The position numbers were made by a program, and so were the translations under genes. This document shows positions 17,113-26,098 of a stretch of DNA of 64,000 nt, in pieces; positions within the stretch are counted from its first letter, which is position 1, and every line of letters starts with the position of its first letter. This DNA is from Pedobacter sp. FW305-3-2-15-E-R2A2 (lineage in GTDB: Bacteria > Bacteroidota > Bacteroidia > Sphingobacteriales > Sphingobacteriaceae): assembly GCF_038446955.1 (NCBI RefSeq), contig NZ_CP151803.1:3658001-3722000 (forward strand), read 5' to 3'. A model generated the notes under the pieces. The model saw only the letters and a list, made by a program, of their open reading frames with translations. It did no database searches and had not been told where the DNA came from.

Positions 17113-18111
17113 TTGGAAATTTCAGAAAGCAACCTTAAACTACTAATACATAAGATTTCGCAATTAAAGGAAGAGATTCAGAAAGTTATCGTCGGACAGG
17201 ACATCATCATTGAAGAAATGTTGGTTGCCTTACTTGCTGGTGGGCACTGTCTGTTGGAAGGAGTTCCCGGACTGGCAAAAACACTGATGGTAAGGACCAT
17301 GTCGCAGGCCCTGGACCTATCATTCAGAAGAATTCAGTTTACGCCCGACCTCATGCCTACAGACATTATAGGTACCGAAATCCTTGAGGAAGAACATCTG
17401 ACAGGGAAGCGGTTTTTTAAGTTCAACAAAGGCCCCATCTTTGCCAATATCATCCTTGCAGATGAGATCAACCGGACGCCCCCTAAAACCCAATCTGCAC
17501 TGTTAGAAGCGATGCAGGAATTTGAAGTCACCTATGGCGGACAAACCTATCCATTAGACCGCCCGTTTTTTATACTCGCTACACAAAATCCAATCGAACA
17601 GGCAGGTACCTATCCGCTTCCTGAAGCACAGTTGGACCGTTTTTTACTGTACATTAAAATAGGCTATCCGACGGCAGCGGAGGAAACCCGAATCCTGAGC
17701 AGCACCACCGGAACGATGAAAAATAAAGTCGAAGCGGTGATTGGTGCAGAGGAAATCAAACAACTTCAGGCGCTCACCAGAGAAGTGAGCATCAGTGAGG
17801 TTCTGATTACCTATGTTGCAGATCTGATCCGGGCCACAAGGCCGGAAAGTTCTCCTGTTGCCTATGTAAAAGAATGGGTAAGGTGGGGAGCAGGACCAAG
17901 AGCAGGGCAGGCCTTGATTCTTACCGCAAAAGCAAGGGCGTTGATTCATGGCCGTTATGCCGTGGTGATGGAGGATCTTCAAACAATGGCTTACCCGGTT
18001 TTGAGACATCGCGTACTCATGAATTTTAAGGCAGATGCAGAAAACGTAACCGCCGATATGGTGGCTGCAGAATTAATCAAAACCATTTCCAGGACTAAAG
18101 TTAACATTTAA
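17113..18111 (+). CDS. MoxR-family AAA+ ATPase
   Basis: A 332-residue AAA+ ATPase of the MoxR group, thought to act as a chaperone that helps proteins with von Willebrand-type domains assemble. Walker A is GVPGLAKT (residues 50-57), Walker B is IILADEINR (Asp117-Glu118), followed by PPKTQSALLEAMQE, and sensor 1 is LATQNPIEQ. Translation starts at a TTG (17113). The stop codon overlaps the ATG of the DUF58 gene by one base, so the two are translationally coupled. It opens the long operon-like block that runs to the TldD/TldE genes. Confidence 0.95.
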   Translation: MEISESNLKLLIHKISQLKEEIQKVIVGQDIIIEEMLVALLAGGHCLLEGVPGLAKTLMVRTMSQALDLSFRRIQFTPDLMPTDIIGTEILEEEHLTGKRFFKFNKGPIFANIILADEINRTPPKTQSALLEAMQEFEVTYGGQTYPLDRPFFILATQNPIEQAGTYPLPEAQLDRFLLYIKIGYPTAAEETRILSSTTGTMKNKVEAVIGAEEIKQLQALTREVSISEVLITYVADLIRATRPESSPVAYVKEWVRWGAGPRAGQALILTAKARALIHGRYAVVMEDLQTMAYPVLRHRVLMNFKADAENVTADMVAAELIKTISRTKVNI

Positions 18112-18998
18112 TGAGCAGGCTGCTGGACCCTAAAGTAATGATGGCAATCAAAGCCCTTTCCTTGTCGGCAAAAACGACAATTGATGGTTTTATGAGCGGT
18201 ATCAACAAAAGTACATTGAAGGGGCCCGGACTGGAATTTAGTCAATATAGAAGCTACCAACCCGGAGATGATCTGCGCTCGCTGGACTGGAAAATGTTTG
18301 CCCGTTCAGACCGTTATTACATCAGGGAATCGGAAATAGAAACCAATATCTCTATCCGCCTGTTGATTGACGCAAGTGCCTCGATGAACCATCAGGATGG
18401 AGATTTCACCAAAATGGATTATGCCCGTTACCTGGCGGCTTCTCTGGCTTATCTCGGGAATTTACAGGGTGACGCAATCGGTTTATATGTGTTCCAATCC
18501 GGCGGAATATTCTCTATGCTCGCGAAACAGGATTTTCAGCACCTGGCAAGACTATTCTATCAGCTGGAACAGATTAAACCGGAAGGGATTTTTACCAGGC
18601 CGATCCATTATAAAGAGCTATACTCGGGCGTACAAAAGCGGGAGCTGCTGATCTTTATCACAGACCTTTATGAAACCAATAATGAGATTTTCACCCTGCT
18701 GGATACCCTGAACACCCTCCGGCATGAAGTGGTTGTTTTTCATTTGATGTCCGGGAATGAGATCGACCTTGATTTTAAAGGTTATACTTCTTTTGAAGAC
18801 CTGGAGAGCAAAAAGACCATTCAGATAGATCAGGAGAAAACAAGAAAAACGTATCGGCAAAAGCTGGAACAATACCTGGAAAGTACCCGGATGAAATTAC
18901 TCGACAGGAGGATCGCTTACCGGATGATCAGAACCGATGAGCCTCTTGATCAGGCTTTGAGGGATTTTTTAAATCAAAGAAACAAATTAAAGGTCTAG
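18111..18998 (+). CDS. DUF58 domain protein (von Willebrand-like)
   Basis: A 295-residue cytoplasmic protein. The DUF58 core is visible as GLEFSQYRSYQPGDDLRSLDW followed by the vWA-like metal site DASAS starting at Asp87. Such proteins are regular partners of MoxR ATPases. It is coupled to the MoxR gene by a one-base overlap and followed after 2 bp by the BatA-type gene, so the three products probably form one functional unit at the inner membrane. The actual substrate of the MoxR/DUF58 pair is not known. Confidence 0.93.
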   Translation: MSRLLDPKVMMAIKALSLSAKTTIDGFMSGINKSTLKGPGLEFSQYRSYQPGDDLRSLDWKMFARSDRYYIRESEIETNISIRLLIDASASMNHQDGDFTKMDYARYLAASLAYLGNLQGDAIGLYVFQSGGIFSMLAKQDFQHLARLFYQLEQIKPEGIFTRPIHYKELYSGVQKRELLIFITDLYETNNEIFTLLDTLNTLRHEVVVFHLMSGNEIDLDFKGYTSFEDLESKKTIQIDQEKTRKTYRQKLEQYLESTRMKLLDRRIAYRMIRTDEPLDQALRDFLNQRNKLKV

Positions 18999-19000
18999 CT

Positions 19001-20419
19001 GTGTCATTACTTTATCCCATCGGTTTATTTGCACTTGCAGGATTGGTAATTCCCCTGATCATTCATTTATGGAATGTGAAACAGGGGAAAACGCTTAAAA
19101 TTGGCAGCATTAGCCTATTGGGAGAAGCGGCTCCGCTAAGCTCCAGGAGTTACCGCATTGCAGATTGGTTGCTGCTGCTGTTGAGGTTGCTATTGATCAT
19201 TTTACTTGCCTTTTTGCTGGCGGAACCCTATAGGTGGAAAAATGCAGAAAAAGGAGATCAGAAGGGTTGGCTGCTGATGGAGAAGAATACCTTTCCTTTG
19301 GTATACCGGACACAGAAAAAAAGCATAGACTCCCTTCTTAAAGCAGGCTATGAATTGCGCAGGTTTGAGATTGGATTTTCAAAAATAAACCTGAATGACA
19401 CCTTAATAAAAGACAGTTTAAATAACACTGAAACAGTCGGTTATTTTTCTTTATTGAGGCAATTAAATGAACGCTTGCCAGCTGGATTTCCAGTCACACT
19501 CTACGCTGATCAGCAATTGAATAAGCTAACCGGAGCATTTCCGGAAGTTGGTTTCAATTTGCAATGGAAAGGGATTGAAAAAGCAGATACGGTTCGCAAT
19601 TGGATTGCTGTTTCGGCCCTTAAAACTTATGAAGCAAGTTCCAGTCCATCTCTGACCAGTTATCGCAGTCTGGACACCAGCAAAGCACCGCCATTGATTT
19701 CGGTTTTGCTCTTTAAAGGGACAGATACTGAAGATGGAAACTATGTGATGGCGGCATTAACTGCTATCGCTGATTTTACGAAACGAAGAATAGAGGTAAG
19801 AACCTGGAATGAACAGTATAACAGCGACTTAAAATACGACCTTGGCTTTTGGCTTTCCGACCAACCTGTGTCGGTCCGCTTCCTTAAAAATATAAACCAG
19901 GCTGGACGGCTGTTCAGCTATGAAAGCGGAAAAACAGTTACAATTCGTTCCCTGATCGATCTGCAGCCCGGAAAAACAGGCAATGATGCGATCGTTGAAT
20001 TGAATAAAAGGATCGTTGCCCGCACTGACCTGGGAGAAAGCATTTGGAATGATGGTTTCGGCAGGCCGGTACTTTCATTAGAAAAAGAAAAATCTCTTCA
20101 GCATTATCATTTTTACAGCAGACTGAAGCCACAATGGACAACATTGATTTGGAGCGAGCAGTTTGTAAAAGCCCTCATGCCCATTGTTCTTGGAAAGGAA
20201 GAAGCCAGTCAGCGCTTTGGTTTTGAAACACATCCGGAGGATCAGCGAAAGAGTACCGGACTGCTGGCTCAGAAGCAGACTTCAATTCCTGCTGCAACAT
20301 TAGGAAAAGAGGGTGAAACAGCACCATTGAACCGTTTCTTCTGGATATTGGCACTGGCGATTTTCCTACTGGAAAGAATACTTTCTTTTAACCACAAAAA
20401 TAAGTTAGTTCATGGTTGA
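19001..20419 (+). CDS. BatA-type membrane protein
   Basis: A 472-residue protein with the N-terminal double-helix BatA domain (MSLLYPIGLFALAGLVIPLIIHLWNVKQGK, then WLLLLLRLLLIILLAFLLAEPYRW) and a third helix near the C-terminus (RFFWILALAIFLLERIL) before a short basic tail. The ~330 residues between helices 2 and 3 should lie in the periplasm and lack recognisable vWA metal-site residues. The start is GTG at 19001, two bases after the DUF58 stop. The end overlaps the next gene by 8 bp. It probably anchors the MoxR/DUF58 module in the membrane. Confidence 0.88.
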   Translation: MSLLYPIGLFALAGLVIPLIIHLWNVKQGKTLKIGSISLLGEAAPLSSRSYRIADWLLLLLRLLLIILLAFLLAEPYRWKNAEKGDQKGWLLMEKNTFPLVYRTQKKSIDSLLKAGYELRRFEIGFSKINLNDTLIKDSLNNTETVGYFSLLRQLNERLPAGFPVTLYADQQLNKLTGAFPEVGFNLQWKGIEKADTVRNWIAVSALKTYEASSSPSLTSYRSLDTSKAPPLISVLLFKGTDTEDGNYVMAALTAIADFTKRRIEVRTWNEQYNSDLKYDLGFWLSDQPVSVRFLKNINQAGRLFSYESGKTVTIRSLIDLQPGKTGNDAIVELNKRIVARTDLGESIWNDGFGRPVLSLEKEKSLQHYHFYSRLKPQWTTLIWSEQFVKALMPIVLGKEEASQRFGFETHPEDQRKSTGLLAQKQTSIPAATLGKEGETAPLNRFFWILALAIFLLERILSFNHKNKLVHG

Positions 20420-22619
20420 GCAGGAAGCAGGAAAAAGGATCTATAGCTGGAAAAGGCAATGGAGGATATTCAGGCTGTTGCAGCTGGTTGCCCTTAGCCT
20501 TGGGTTTTCCCTGCTGCTCTGCGCAGTGCTGGTCAATATGTTTCCTTTAGCAGATTGGGAAACAGTTATTTTCGCATCCCTTTTCGGGATTGCATTTGTA
20601 ATCTTTAACCTGATCCATCCTTTTTGGAAGATAGATGCGCCTGGCATCTCCAGGTATCTGGACAGACAATTTCCAGAATTGGAAGAGAGTACAGGAATTT
20701 TGTTAAGGCCTTCAGATGAATTATCCTTGCTGGAACGTTTACAGCAAAAAAAGATCAAAACCCTGCTTGCCCAAATACAAACACCTACGGCACCACTAAA
20801 AAAATTAGCACTGTCGATATTATTGATGATCATTGGCTTTGGGTTTAGCTTTACCATTTCTCATTTAAAGCTTGTAGACTACATTCCTGAAGCTTATTCC
20901 TACAAAGACAAGCCTAGTGTCATAAAAGAACGTATCCCCGCTCAAATCGCTTCTTTTTCCCTAAAAATCAGCGCACCGGCTTATACCGGTTTACCGGAAC
21001 GGAAACAGCAGCAGTTTGCAGTTAAAGCGGCAACAGGTTCTCTGCTCAAATGGGAGATCCGGACAAATGAGCCAGTCAAAAAGCTGAAGCTTATTTTTAA
21101 TGACCGGGAAGTGGCCAGCCTGCGTTCAGCAGATGGACTGGGAATCGCATGGAGCTTTTTAAAAACGATTCATCAACCCGGTTTTTATCAGGTGGAACTG
21201 GACGGAAAGAAATCTGATCTTTATCAGCTGGAGCTCATTCCAGACCTGCCGGTTTCGATCAGAATTACGCAACCTAAACCACATACAACGATCGACTTTG
21301 GACAAGCTCAACGCCTCAGCCTGACGCTTCATTTAAATGATGACTATGGGATCAAAGATGCCGCTATCTCCGCCACAATGGCAAGCGGAAAAGGAGAAGG
21401 GGTTAGCTTTACCGAAAAAAAGCTCCTTTTTAATACCAGCTTTAACAATAACAAATCGATGTCCCTCAGCAAGACCATAGACTTGAAATCCCTGGGGATG
21501 AAACCAGGTGATGAACTCTATTTTTTTGTAAAGGCCCTGGACAATCACGGCCAGACGAGCAGGTCAGATGTATACTTTGTTTCTATTGTGGATACCGCCG
21601 AGCTCATGAGTATGGCAGGGATGACCAATGGAATTAACCTGGTGCCGGAATATTTCAGAAGTCAGCGCCAGATCATTATGGATACGGAGAAACTCCTGAA
21701 TGAAAGACCAGGAATTACAGAAGAAAGTTTCAAAAACAGGAGCAATGCATTGGGAATAGACCAGCGGCTTTTGCGCCTGCGTTACGGGAAGTTCCTCGGA
21801 GAAGAAACGGAAACAGAAATTGGGGCAGATCATGACCATGATCACGAAGAAGGACATGCGCATAAAGAAGGGGAAGGGCATCAGCAGGAGGGAGAAGAAC
21901 ATCATGAAGAAAAAGAAACGAAAGCGACAGAAAAATTCGGGGATGTAAAGGCCATTATGGACAGTTATTCTCATAAACATGACATCGCTGAAGATGCTAC
22001 TTTTTTTGAGCCTGAATTAAAAGCACAATTAAAGGCCGTACTTACGGAAATGTGGAGCTCCGAATTACACCTGAGAACTTATAAAACAAGAGATGCCCTG
22101 CCTTTTGAGTATAAAGCACTCCGCTTACTGAAAGATCTGCAGCAAAAGTCCAGAGCCTATGTGGCCAAGACTACGGTTAAAGTGGCACAGTTAAAAGAAG
22201 AAAAGCGCCTTTCCGGGGAGCTGGATAAGATAGGTCAGCCTTTACAGAAAAACACTTTTGAACCATTGGATAGAAAAAAGGAATTGCTAAAGCGGGCACT
22301 CAGCGCATTAGAAAGCAGGAAGACGGGCGCTGTGTTTAAGACTGAAGAACTCAGCTTACTTAGAGAAACCGAAAAATATATGGTCGTTGCCGCTTCAGAT
22401 AATCCGGCAGTCTTCCTACCTGCATTGAAGGGCTGGAGAAAACTGATGACCGGAAGCAAGAGCTCAGAAAAAGAAGTCGAAAAGGTACAGGGCGCAATTG
22501 GAAAGCTGATCGGACAAGAACAAACTGTCCCACAACTGCCTTCAGCTCCTCCGGCATCAAACCTTTACCGGAAATACTTTAATGCGCTTAAAAAAGGAGG
22601 GGGAGCCAATGGAATTTAA
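20412..22619 (+). CDS. DUF4175-like membrane protein with His/Glu-rich segment
   Basis: A 735-residue protein. Two membrane helices lie near the N-terminus (residues ~20-70), a third at ~130-152 (LALSILLMIIGFGFSFTISH); the remaining ~580 residues should be periplasmic. The arrangement resembles the DUF4175 family found behind MoxR/DUF58/BatA genes, though similarity is by layout rather than by firm motifs. Residues ~473-505 are an unusual stretch almost entirely of His, Glu, Asp, Gly and Lys (DHDHDHEEGHAHKEGEGHQQ and more), a likely metal-binding loop. Beyond it the protein is rich in charged helices, possibly coiled coil. It overlaps both neighbours, by 8 bp upstream and 11 bp downstream. 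Confidence 0.75.
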   Translation: MVEQEAGKRIYSWKRQWRIFRLLQLVALSLGFSLLLCAVLVNMFPLADWETVIFASLFGIAFVIFNLIHPFWKIDAPGISRYLDRQFPELEESTGILLRPSDELSLLERLQQKKIKTLLAQIQTPTAPLKKLALSILLMIIGFGFSFTISHLKLVDYIPEAYSYKDKPSVIKERIPAQIASFSLKISAPAYTGLPERKQQQFAVKAATGSLLKWEIRTNEPVKKLKLIFNDREVASLRSADGLGIAWSFLKTIHQPGFYQVELDGKKSDLYQLELIPDLPVSIRITQPKPHTTIDFGQAQRLSLTLHLNDDYGIKDAAISATMASGKGEGVSFTEKKLLFNTSFNNNKSMSLSKTIDLKSLGMKPGDELYFFVKALDNHGQTSRSDVYFVSIVDTAELMSMAGMTNGINLVPEYFRSQRQIIMDTEKLLNERPGITEESFKNRSNALGIDQRLLRLRYGKFLGEETETEIGADHDHDHEEGHAHKEGEGHQQEGEEHHEEKETKATEKFGDVKAIMDSYSHKHDIAEDATFFEPELKAQLKAVLTEMWSSELHLRTYKTRDALPFEYKALRLLKDLQQKSRAYVAKTTVKVAQLKEEKRLSGELDKIGQPLQKNTFEPLDRKKELLKRALSALESRKTGAVFKTEELSLLRETEKYMVVAASDNPAVFLPALKGWRKLMTGSKSSEKEVEKVQGAIGKLIGQEQTVPQLPSAPPASNLYRKYFNALKKGGGANGI
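22594..22603 (+). promoter_or_regulatory. Strong Shine-Dalgarno sequence that decides a start
   Basis: AAGGAGGGGG lies 5 bases before the ATG at 22609, inside the end of the DUF4175-like gene. Such a match is unusual in Bacteroidota and favours the 22609 start over the ATG at 22582. Confidence 0.55.
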
Positions 22620-24393
22620 ATATATCGCGATAGGCTTATGCCTGATCCTGGCTGGATTTTTACTGCTGAAGGAATGGCAAAGGGCAAACAAAGCCAGAAG
22701 GATTTGGAGGTTATTGTCCAGCAGTGTCGCGGCGCTTTGTTTTGCCTTATTTATATTTCCGATCTCCTATCAGGTAGAAAAACCGGAGCGGCCGCATGAG
22801 CTAAACTTACTCAGCACCGGGGTTTCAAAAGATACCCTTGACAAGCTAAAGGGGCGCCTGCTGACGACTGATGCCAGGCTTCATCAATCCTTAAAGCTGC
22901 CAAAGCTCAGTCTTATTGCCGACCTTCCATATTTTCTGAAATCGAAACCGGAAATCAACCATTTAAACATTTATGGTTATGGCTTAAATGCCGATGAACT
23001 TCCTGCATTAAAAGACCATCAGCTTAGTTTTCATCCTTCGGAAATTCCGAAAGGCCTGATTTCTGCAAACTGGAATTCCAGACTGAAAAGCTCGGAAACT
23101 TTGGCTATACAAGGGCTTTACAACCAGGAAGGAGCGCTTCCGGTGAAACTCCTGCTTCAGGGTTTAGGTGAAAATCTTGATTCCCTGATCATGAAAACAA
23201 AAGGAGAAAATACGTTCTCTTTAAAAGGAAGACCAAGGCAAACCGGGCGGGCGGTGTATCATTTGATCGCTTTGCAGGGGAAAGATACCCTGGCAAAAGA
23301 ACCTGTGCCGATAGAAGTACAACCAGCAATGCCCCTTAAAATACTGCTCCTTGCTGCTCATCCCGATTTTGAATATAAGTTTCTTAAAAACTGGCTTTTT
23401 GAAAAGCAATATCCGCTGATCTTCAGGAGCAGAATCAGTAAGGATAAATACAGTACTGATTTTCTCAATACGGAAAACACCAATGTCAGCCGGATTAACT
23501 CGAGCTTGTTAAATAAGATAGACCTCCTGCTGATAGACGAGGAAGAACTGGGAGCACTTAGTGGTGCAGAGCTGGCAGCCATCCGTAAAGCGGTAGATGC
23601 TGGTCTTGGCCTAATGGTCAGAATAACAGGTTTAAAAGCCACAACAGGCATCAGTAAAGGTTTTGAGCGATATGAATCCCCCGAGCTTAAAAATAAAACA
23701 TTAACGATCCAACTTCCGGAACAGAATCGTCTTTTCGGCCCTTTACCTGCTGAACAGGCTGTTTTCCTGAGGACGGCTGATGATGCTCAGCCACTGTTGA
23801 CAGAAAAAACAGGCAAAGTACTGGCGGGCAGTCGCATCAGCGGAATGGGCAAGGTAACAGCAACAGTCGTCCCTGCAACTTATCATTGGCTGCTAAATGG
23901 TCAGGCGAGAGATTATTCAGACTTTTGGTCGACCTTGCTTACTGCCACTGCAAGAAAGGCAGCATCCGCAGAACGATGGACTATCGATCCGGCTGTTCCA
24001 ACAATCGGACAAAGGATCAATATCACCGTAGATCTTGATGCACAGCAAAAAGTACCGCTAATCAGCAGGAATGGCTTCCGGTTAAGCCCTTTACAAAACA
24101 TAGAACTTCCATTCCAGTGGCAGGTCAGCAGTTGGGCAACCGAACCAGGATGGAACAAGGTTAGCCTCAATGGTAGAAATGAATTTTTCTATGTCTATGG
24201 GGAGCAGGATTGGCAGCAGCAGCGAAATATGACAAAACTGAAAGCCACATCGGCATTTGTGAAGGAGCAAGAAAACACCAGCAGCCGACTGGAAACAAAT
24301 GTTTTGATCACAAAGCAAGTCTCCATGTGGTGGTTTTTCCTCCCTTTCCTAATGGCGATAACTTTTTTATGGTATGAAACTAAAATGTTATAA
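22609..24393 (+). CDS. Membrane-anchored protein with GATase-like periplasmic region
   Basis: A protein of about 594 residues with two N-terminal helices (YIAIGLCLILAGFLLL and LLSSSVAALCFALFIFPISY) and one C-terminal helix (VSMWWFFLPFLMAITFLWYE). The large middle part is periplasmic. The segment PLKILLLAAHPDFEYKFLKNW, then DLLLIDEEELGALSG and LGLMVRITG, resembles the class I glutamine-amidotransferase-like fold seen in membrane proteins of MoxR/BatA clusters, but no catalytic triad is evident. It overlaps the preceding gene by 11 bp. No clear promoter separates it from the TldD gene 68 bp downstream, so the whole block may be one transcript. Function unknown. Confidence 0.75.
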   Translation: MEFKYIAIGLCLILAGFLLLKEWQRANKARRIWRLLSSSVAALCFALFIFPISYQVEKPERPHELNLLSTGVSKDTLDKLKGRLLTTDARLHQSLKLPKLSLIADLPYFLKSKPEINHLNIYGYGLNADELPALKDHQLSFHPSEIPKGLISANWNSRLKSSETLAIQGLYNQEGALPVKLLLQGLGENLDSLIMKTKGENTFSLKGRPRQTGRAVYHLIALQGKDTLAKEPVPIEVQPAMPLKILLLAAHPDFEYKFLKNWLFEKQYPLIFRSRISKDKYSTDFLNTENTNVSRINSSLLNKIDLLLIDEEELGALSGAELAAIRKAVDAGLGLMVRITGLKATTGISKGFERYESPELKNKTLTIQLPEQNRLFGPLPAEQAVFLRTADDAQPLLTEKTGKVLAGSRISGMGKVTATVVPATYHWLLNGQARDYSDFWSTLLTATARKAASAERWTIDPAVPTIGQRINITVDLDAQQKVPLISRNGFRLSPLQNIELPFQWQVSSWATEPGWNKVSLNGRNEFFYVYGEQDWQQQRNMTKLKATSAFVKEQENTSSRLETNVLITKQVSMWWFFLPFLMAITFLWYETKML

Positions 24394-24461
24394 AAGTTCT
24401 TAGCCATTCCTTTTCAGAATAGGTAAATTGGGAATATTATTAACCTAACCAACCGAACCAC

Positions 24462-26096
24462 TTGAAAAGAAAAGACTTTCTCTACTTATCCGGAATAGGG
24501 ATGGGCGCCTTGATGCTTCCCGACCTGTCTGCTTTCGGAAATCCAATAGATCCCTTACAAGCACTGGAGGGAGTAGATGTAAAAATTAAAAAAGAACTGG
24601 CCGATGTGGCATTAAATGCGGCAAAATCTAAAGGTGCTACTTATGCTGATATCCGGATCGGACGCTACCTGAATCAATTTGTCGCCACCCGTGAGAAACG
24701 AGTTCAAGGGGTAGCCAATACCGAATCCTATGGCATCGGTGTCAGAGTACTTGCCAATGGATGCTGGGGTTTTGCCGCCACAAATAAAGTGACGAAAGAG
24801 GATGTCGCAAAAGCGGCTGAACAAGCAGTAGCAGTGGCGAAGGCAAATGCTAAAATACAGGGTGAACCTGTTCAGCTGGCACCACAGAAAGGTTTTGGGG
24901 AAGTAAGCTGGAAAACACCTATAGAAATCAATGCCTTCGAGGTTCCGGTAAAGGAAAAAGTGGACCTCTTGTTGAATGTAAACGACATTGCGATGCAAAA
25001 TGGAGCAAGCTTCGTCAACTCGGTCATCTTCGCTGTCAATGAACAGAAATATTTTGCCTCTACAGATGGTTCTTATATAGATCAGGACATTCATCGCATC
25101 TATCCCTCATTTAATGTGACAAGGATAGACCGCGAATCCGGAAAATTCCAAACCAGATCAGCACTGAGCTCCCCAATGGGAATGGGTTATGAATATATGA
25201 ATGCCCGTCCTCAGGACAAAGTGCAAGGGGTAGTGACCCGATATAAAGGTCGTTACGACATGTTGGAAGATGTTAAATCTGCAGCACTTAATGCAACTGA
25301 AAAGGTAAAAGCCAAATCCGTAGAACCAGGAAAATATGACCTGGTACTCGATCCTTCGCATTTATGGCTCACAATTCATGAGTCTGTAGGTCATCCGACA
25401 GAGCTGGACAGGGTATTGGGATATGAAGCGAATTATGCAGGAACAAGTTTCCTCACCCTCGATAAATGGAAGTCTAAGAAATTTAAATTCGGTAGCGATA
25501 GGGTAAATGTCATCGCGGATAAAACCCAGGTCGGTTCATTGGGTGCAGTAGGATATGATGATGAAGGTGTAAAATGTAAAAAGTGGGACATCATTAAAGA
25601 TGGAGTTCTGGTAAATTATCAGGCCATCCGCGATCAGGCACACATCATTGGACTCGGGGAATCACAGGGATGCTGCTATGCCCAGGGCTGGGATGACGTG
25701 CAGTTTCAACGCATGCCGAATATCTCACTGGAAGCAGGAAAGGAAAAGCTAAGCGTAGATGACATGATTAAGAACGTTGAAAAAGGAATTTATATCATCG
25801 GAAATGGCAGTTTCTCTATTGATCAGCAACGCTATAATTTCCAGTTCGGCGGACAAACATTCTATGAGATTAAAAATGGAAAAATTGCAGGCATGCTGAA
25901 TGATGTGGCCTACCAGTCGAACACTCAGGAGTTCTGGAATTCCTGCTCGGCAATATGTGATCAGAGTGATTACCGTCTGGGTGGTTCGTTCAATGATGGT
26001 AAAGGACAACCTTCGCAAAGCAGCGCTGTGTCTCATGGTAGTGCAACTACCCGTTTTAATGGAGTTAATGTTATTAATACAGCAAGAAAGATTTAA
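24462..26096 (+). CDS. TldD-type zinc metallopeptidase subunit, first copy (D1), with Tat-like leader
   Basis: A 544-residue TldD/PmbA-family protein. In E. coli TldD is the catalytic half of the TldD/TldE peptidase, which cleaves unfolded peptides such as the microcin B17 precursor. The zinc site HESVGHPTE begins at His306 and gives the HExxxH pattern (His306, Glu307, His311). The C-terminal NSCSAICDQ probably supplies the Cys ligand. The N-terminus (MKRKDFLYLSGIGMGALMLP) looks like a Tat-type leader but has K-R-K instead of the twin arginine. TTG at 24462 is the start, as the leader would be lost from any later ATG. Two bases separate it from the TldE gene. Confidence 0.9.
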   Translation: MKRKDFLYLSGIGMGALMLPDLSAFGNPIDPLQALEGVDVKIKKELADVALNAAKSKGATYADIRIGRYLNQFVATREKRVQGVANTESYGIGVRVLANGCWGFAATNKVTKEDVAKAAEQAVAVAKANAKIQGEPVQLAPQKGFGEVSWKTPIEINAFEVPVKEKVDLLLNVNDIAMQNGASFVNSVIFAVNEQKYFASTDGSYIDQDIHRIYPSFNVTRIDRESGKFQTRSALSSPMGMGYEYMNARPQDKVQGVVTRYKGRYDMLEDVKSAALNATEKVKAKSVEPGKYDLVLDPSHLWLTIHESVGHPTELDRVLGYEANYAGTSFLTLDKWKSKKFKFGSDRVNVIADKTQVGSLGAVGYDDEGVKCKKWDIIKDGVLVNYQAIRDQAHIIGLGESQGCCYAQGWDDVQFQRMPNISLEAGKEKLSVDDMIKNVEKGIYIIGNGSFSIDQQRYNFQFGGQTFYEIKNGKIAGMLNDVAYQSNTQEFWNSCSAICDQSDYRLGGSFNDGKGQPSQSSAVSHGSATTRFNGVNVINTARKI

Positions 26097-26098
26097 TT

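Noticed and set aside
16333..24393. MoxR/DUF58/BatA block as an anti-phage system
   Set aside because: Some defence systems use MoxR-vWA pairs, but here the membrane BatA and DUF4175-like proteins and the peptidase array fit an envelope role, and no nuclease or other effector is present.
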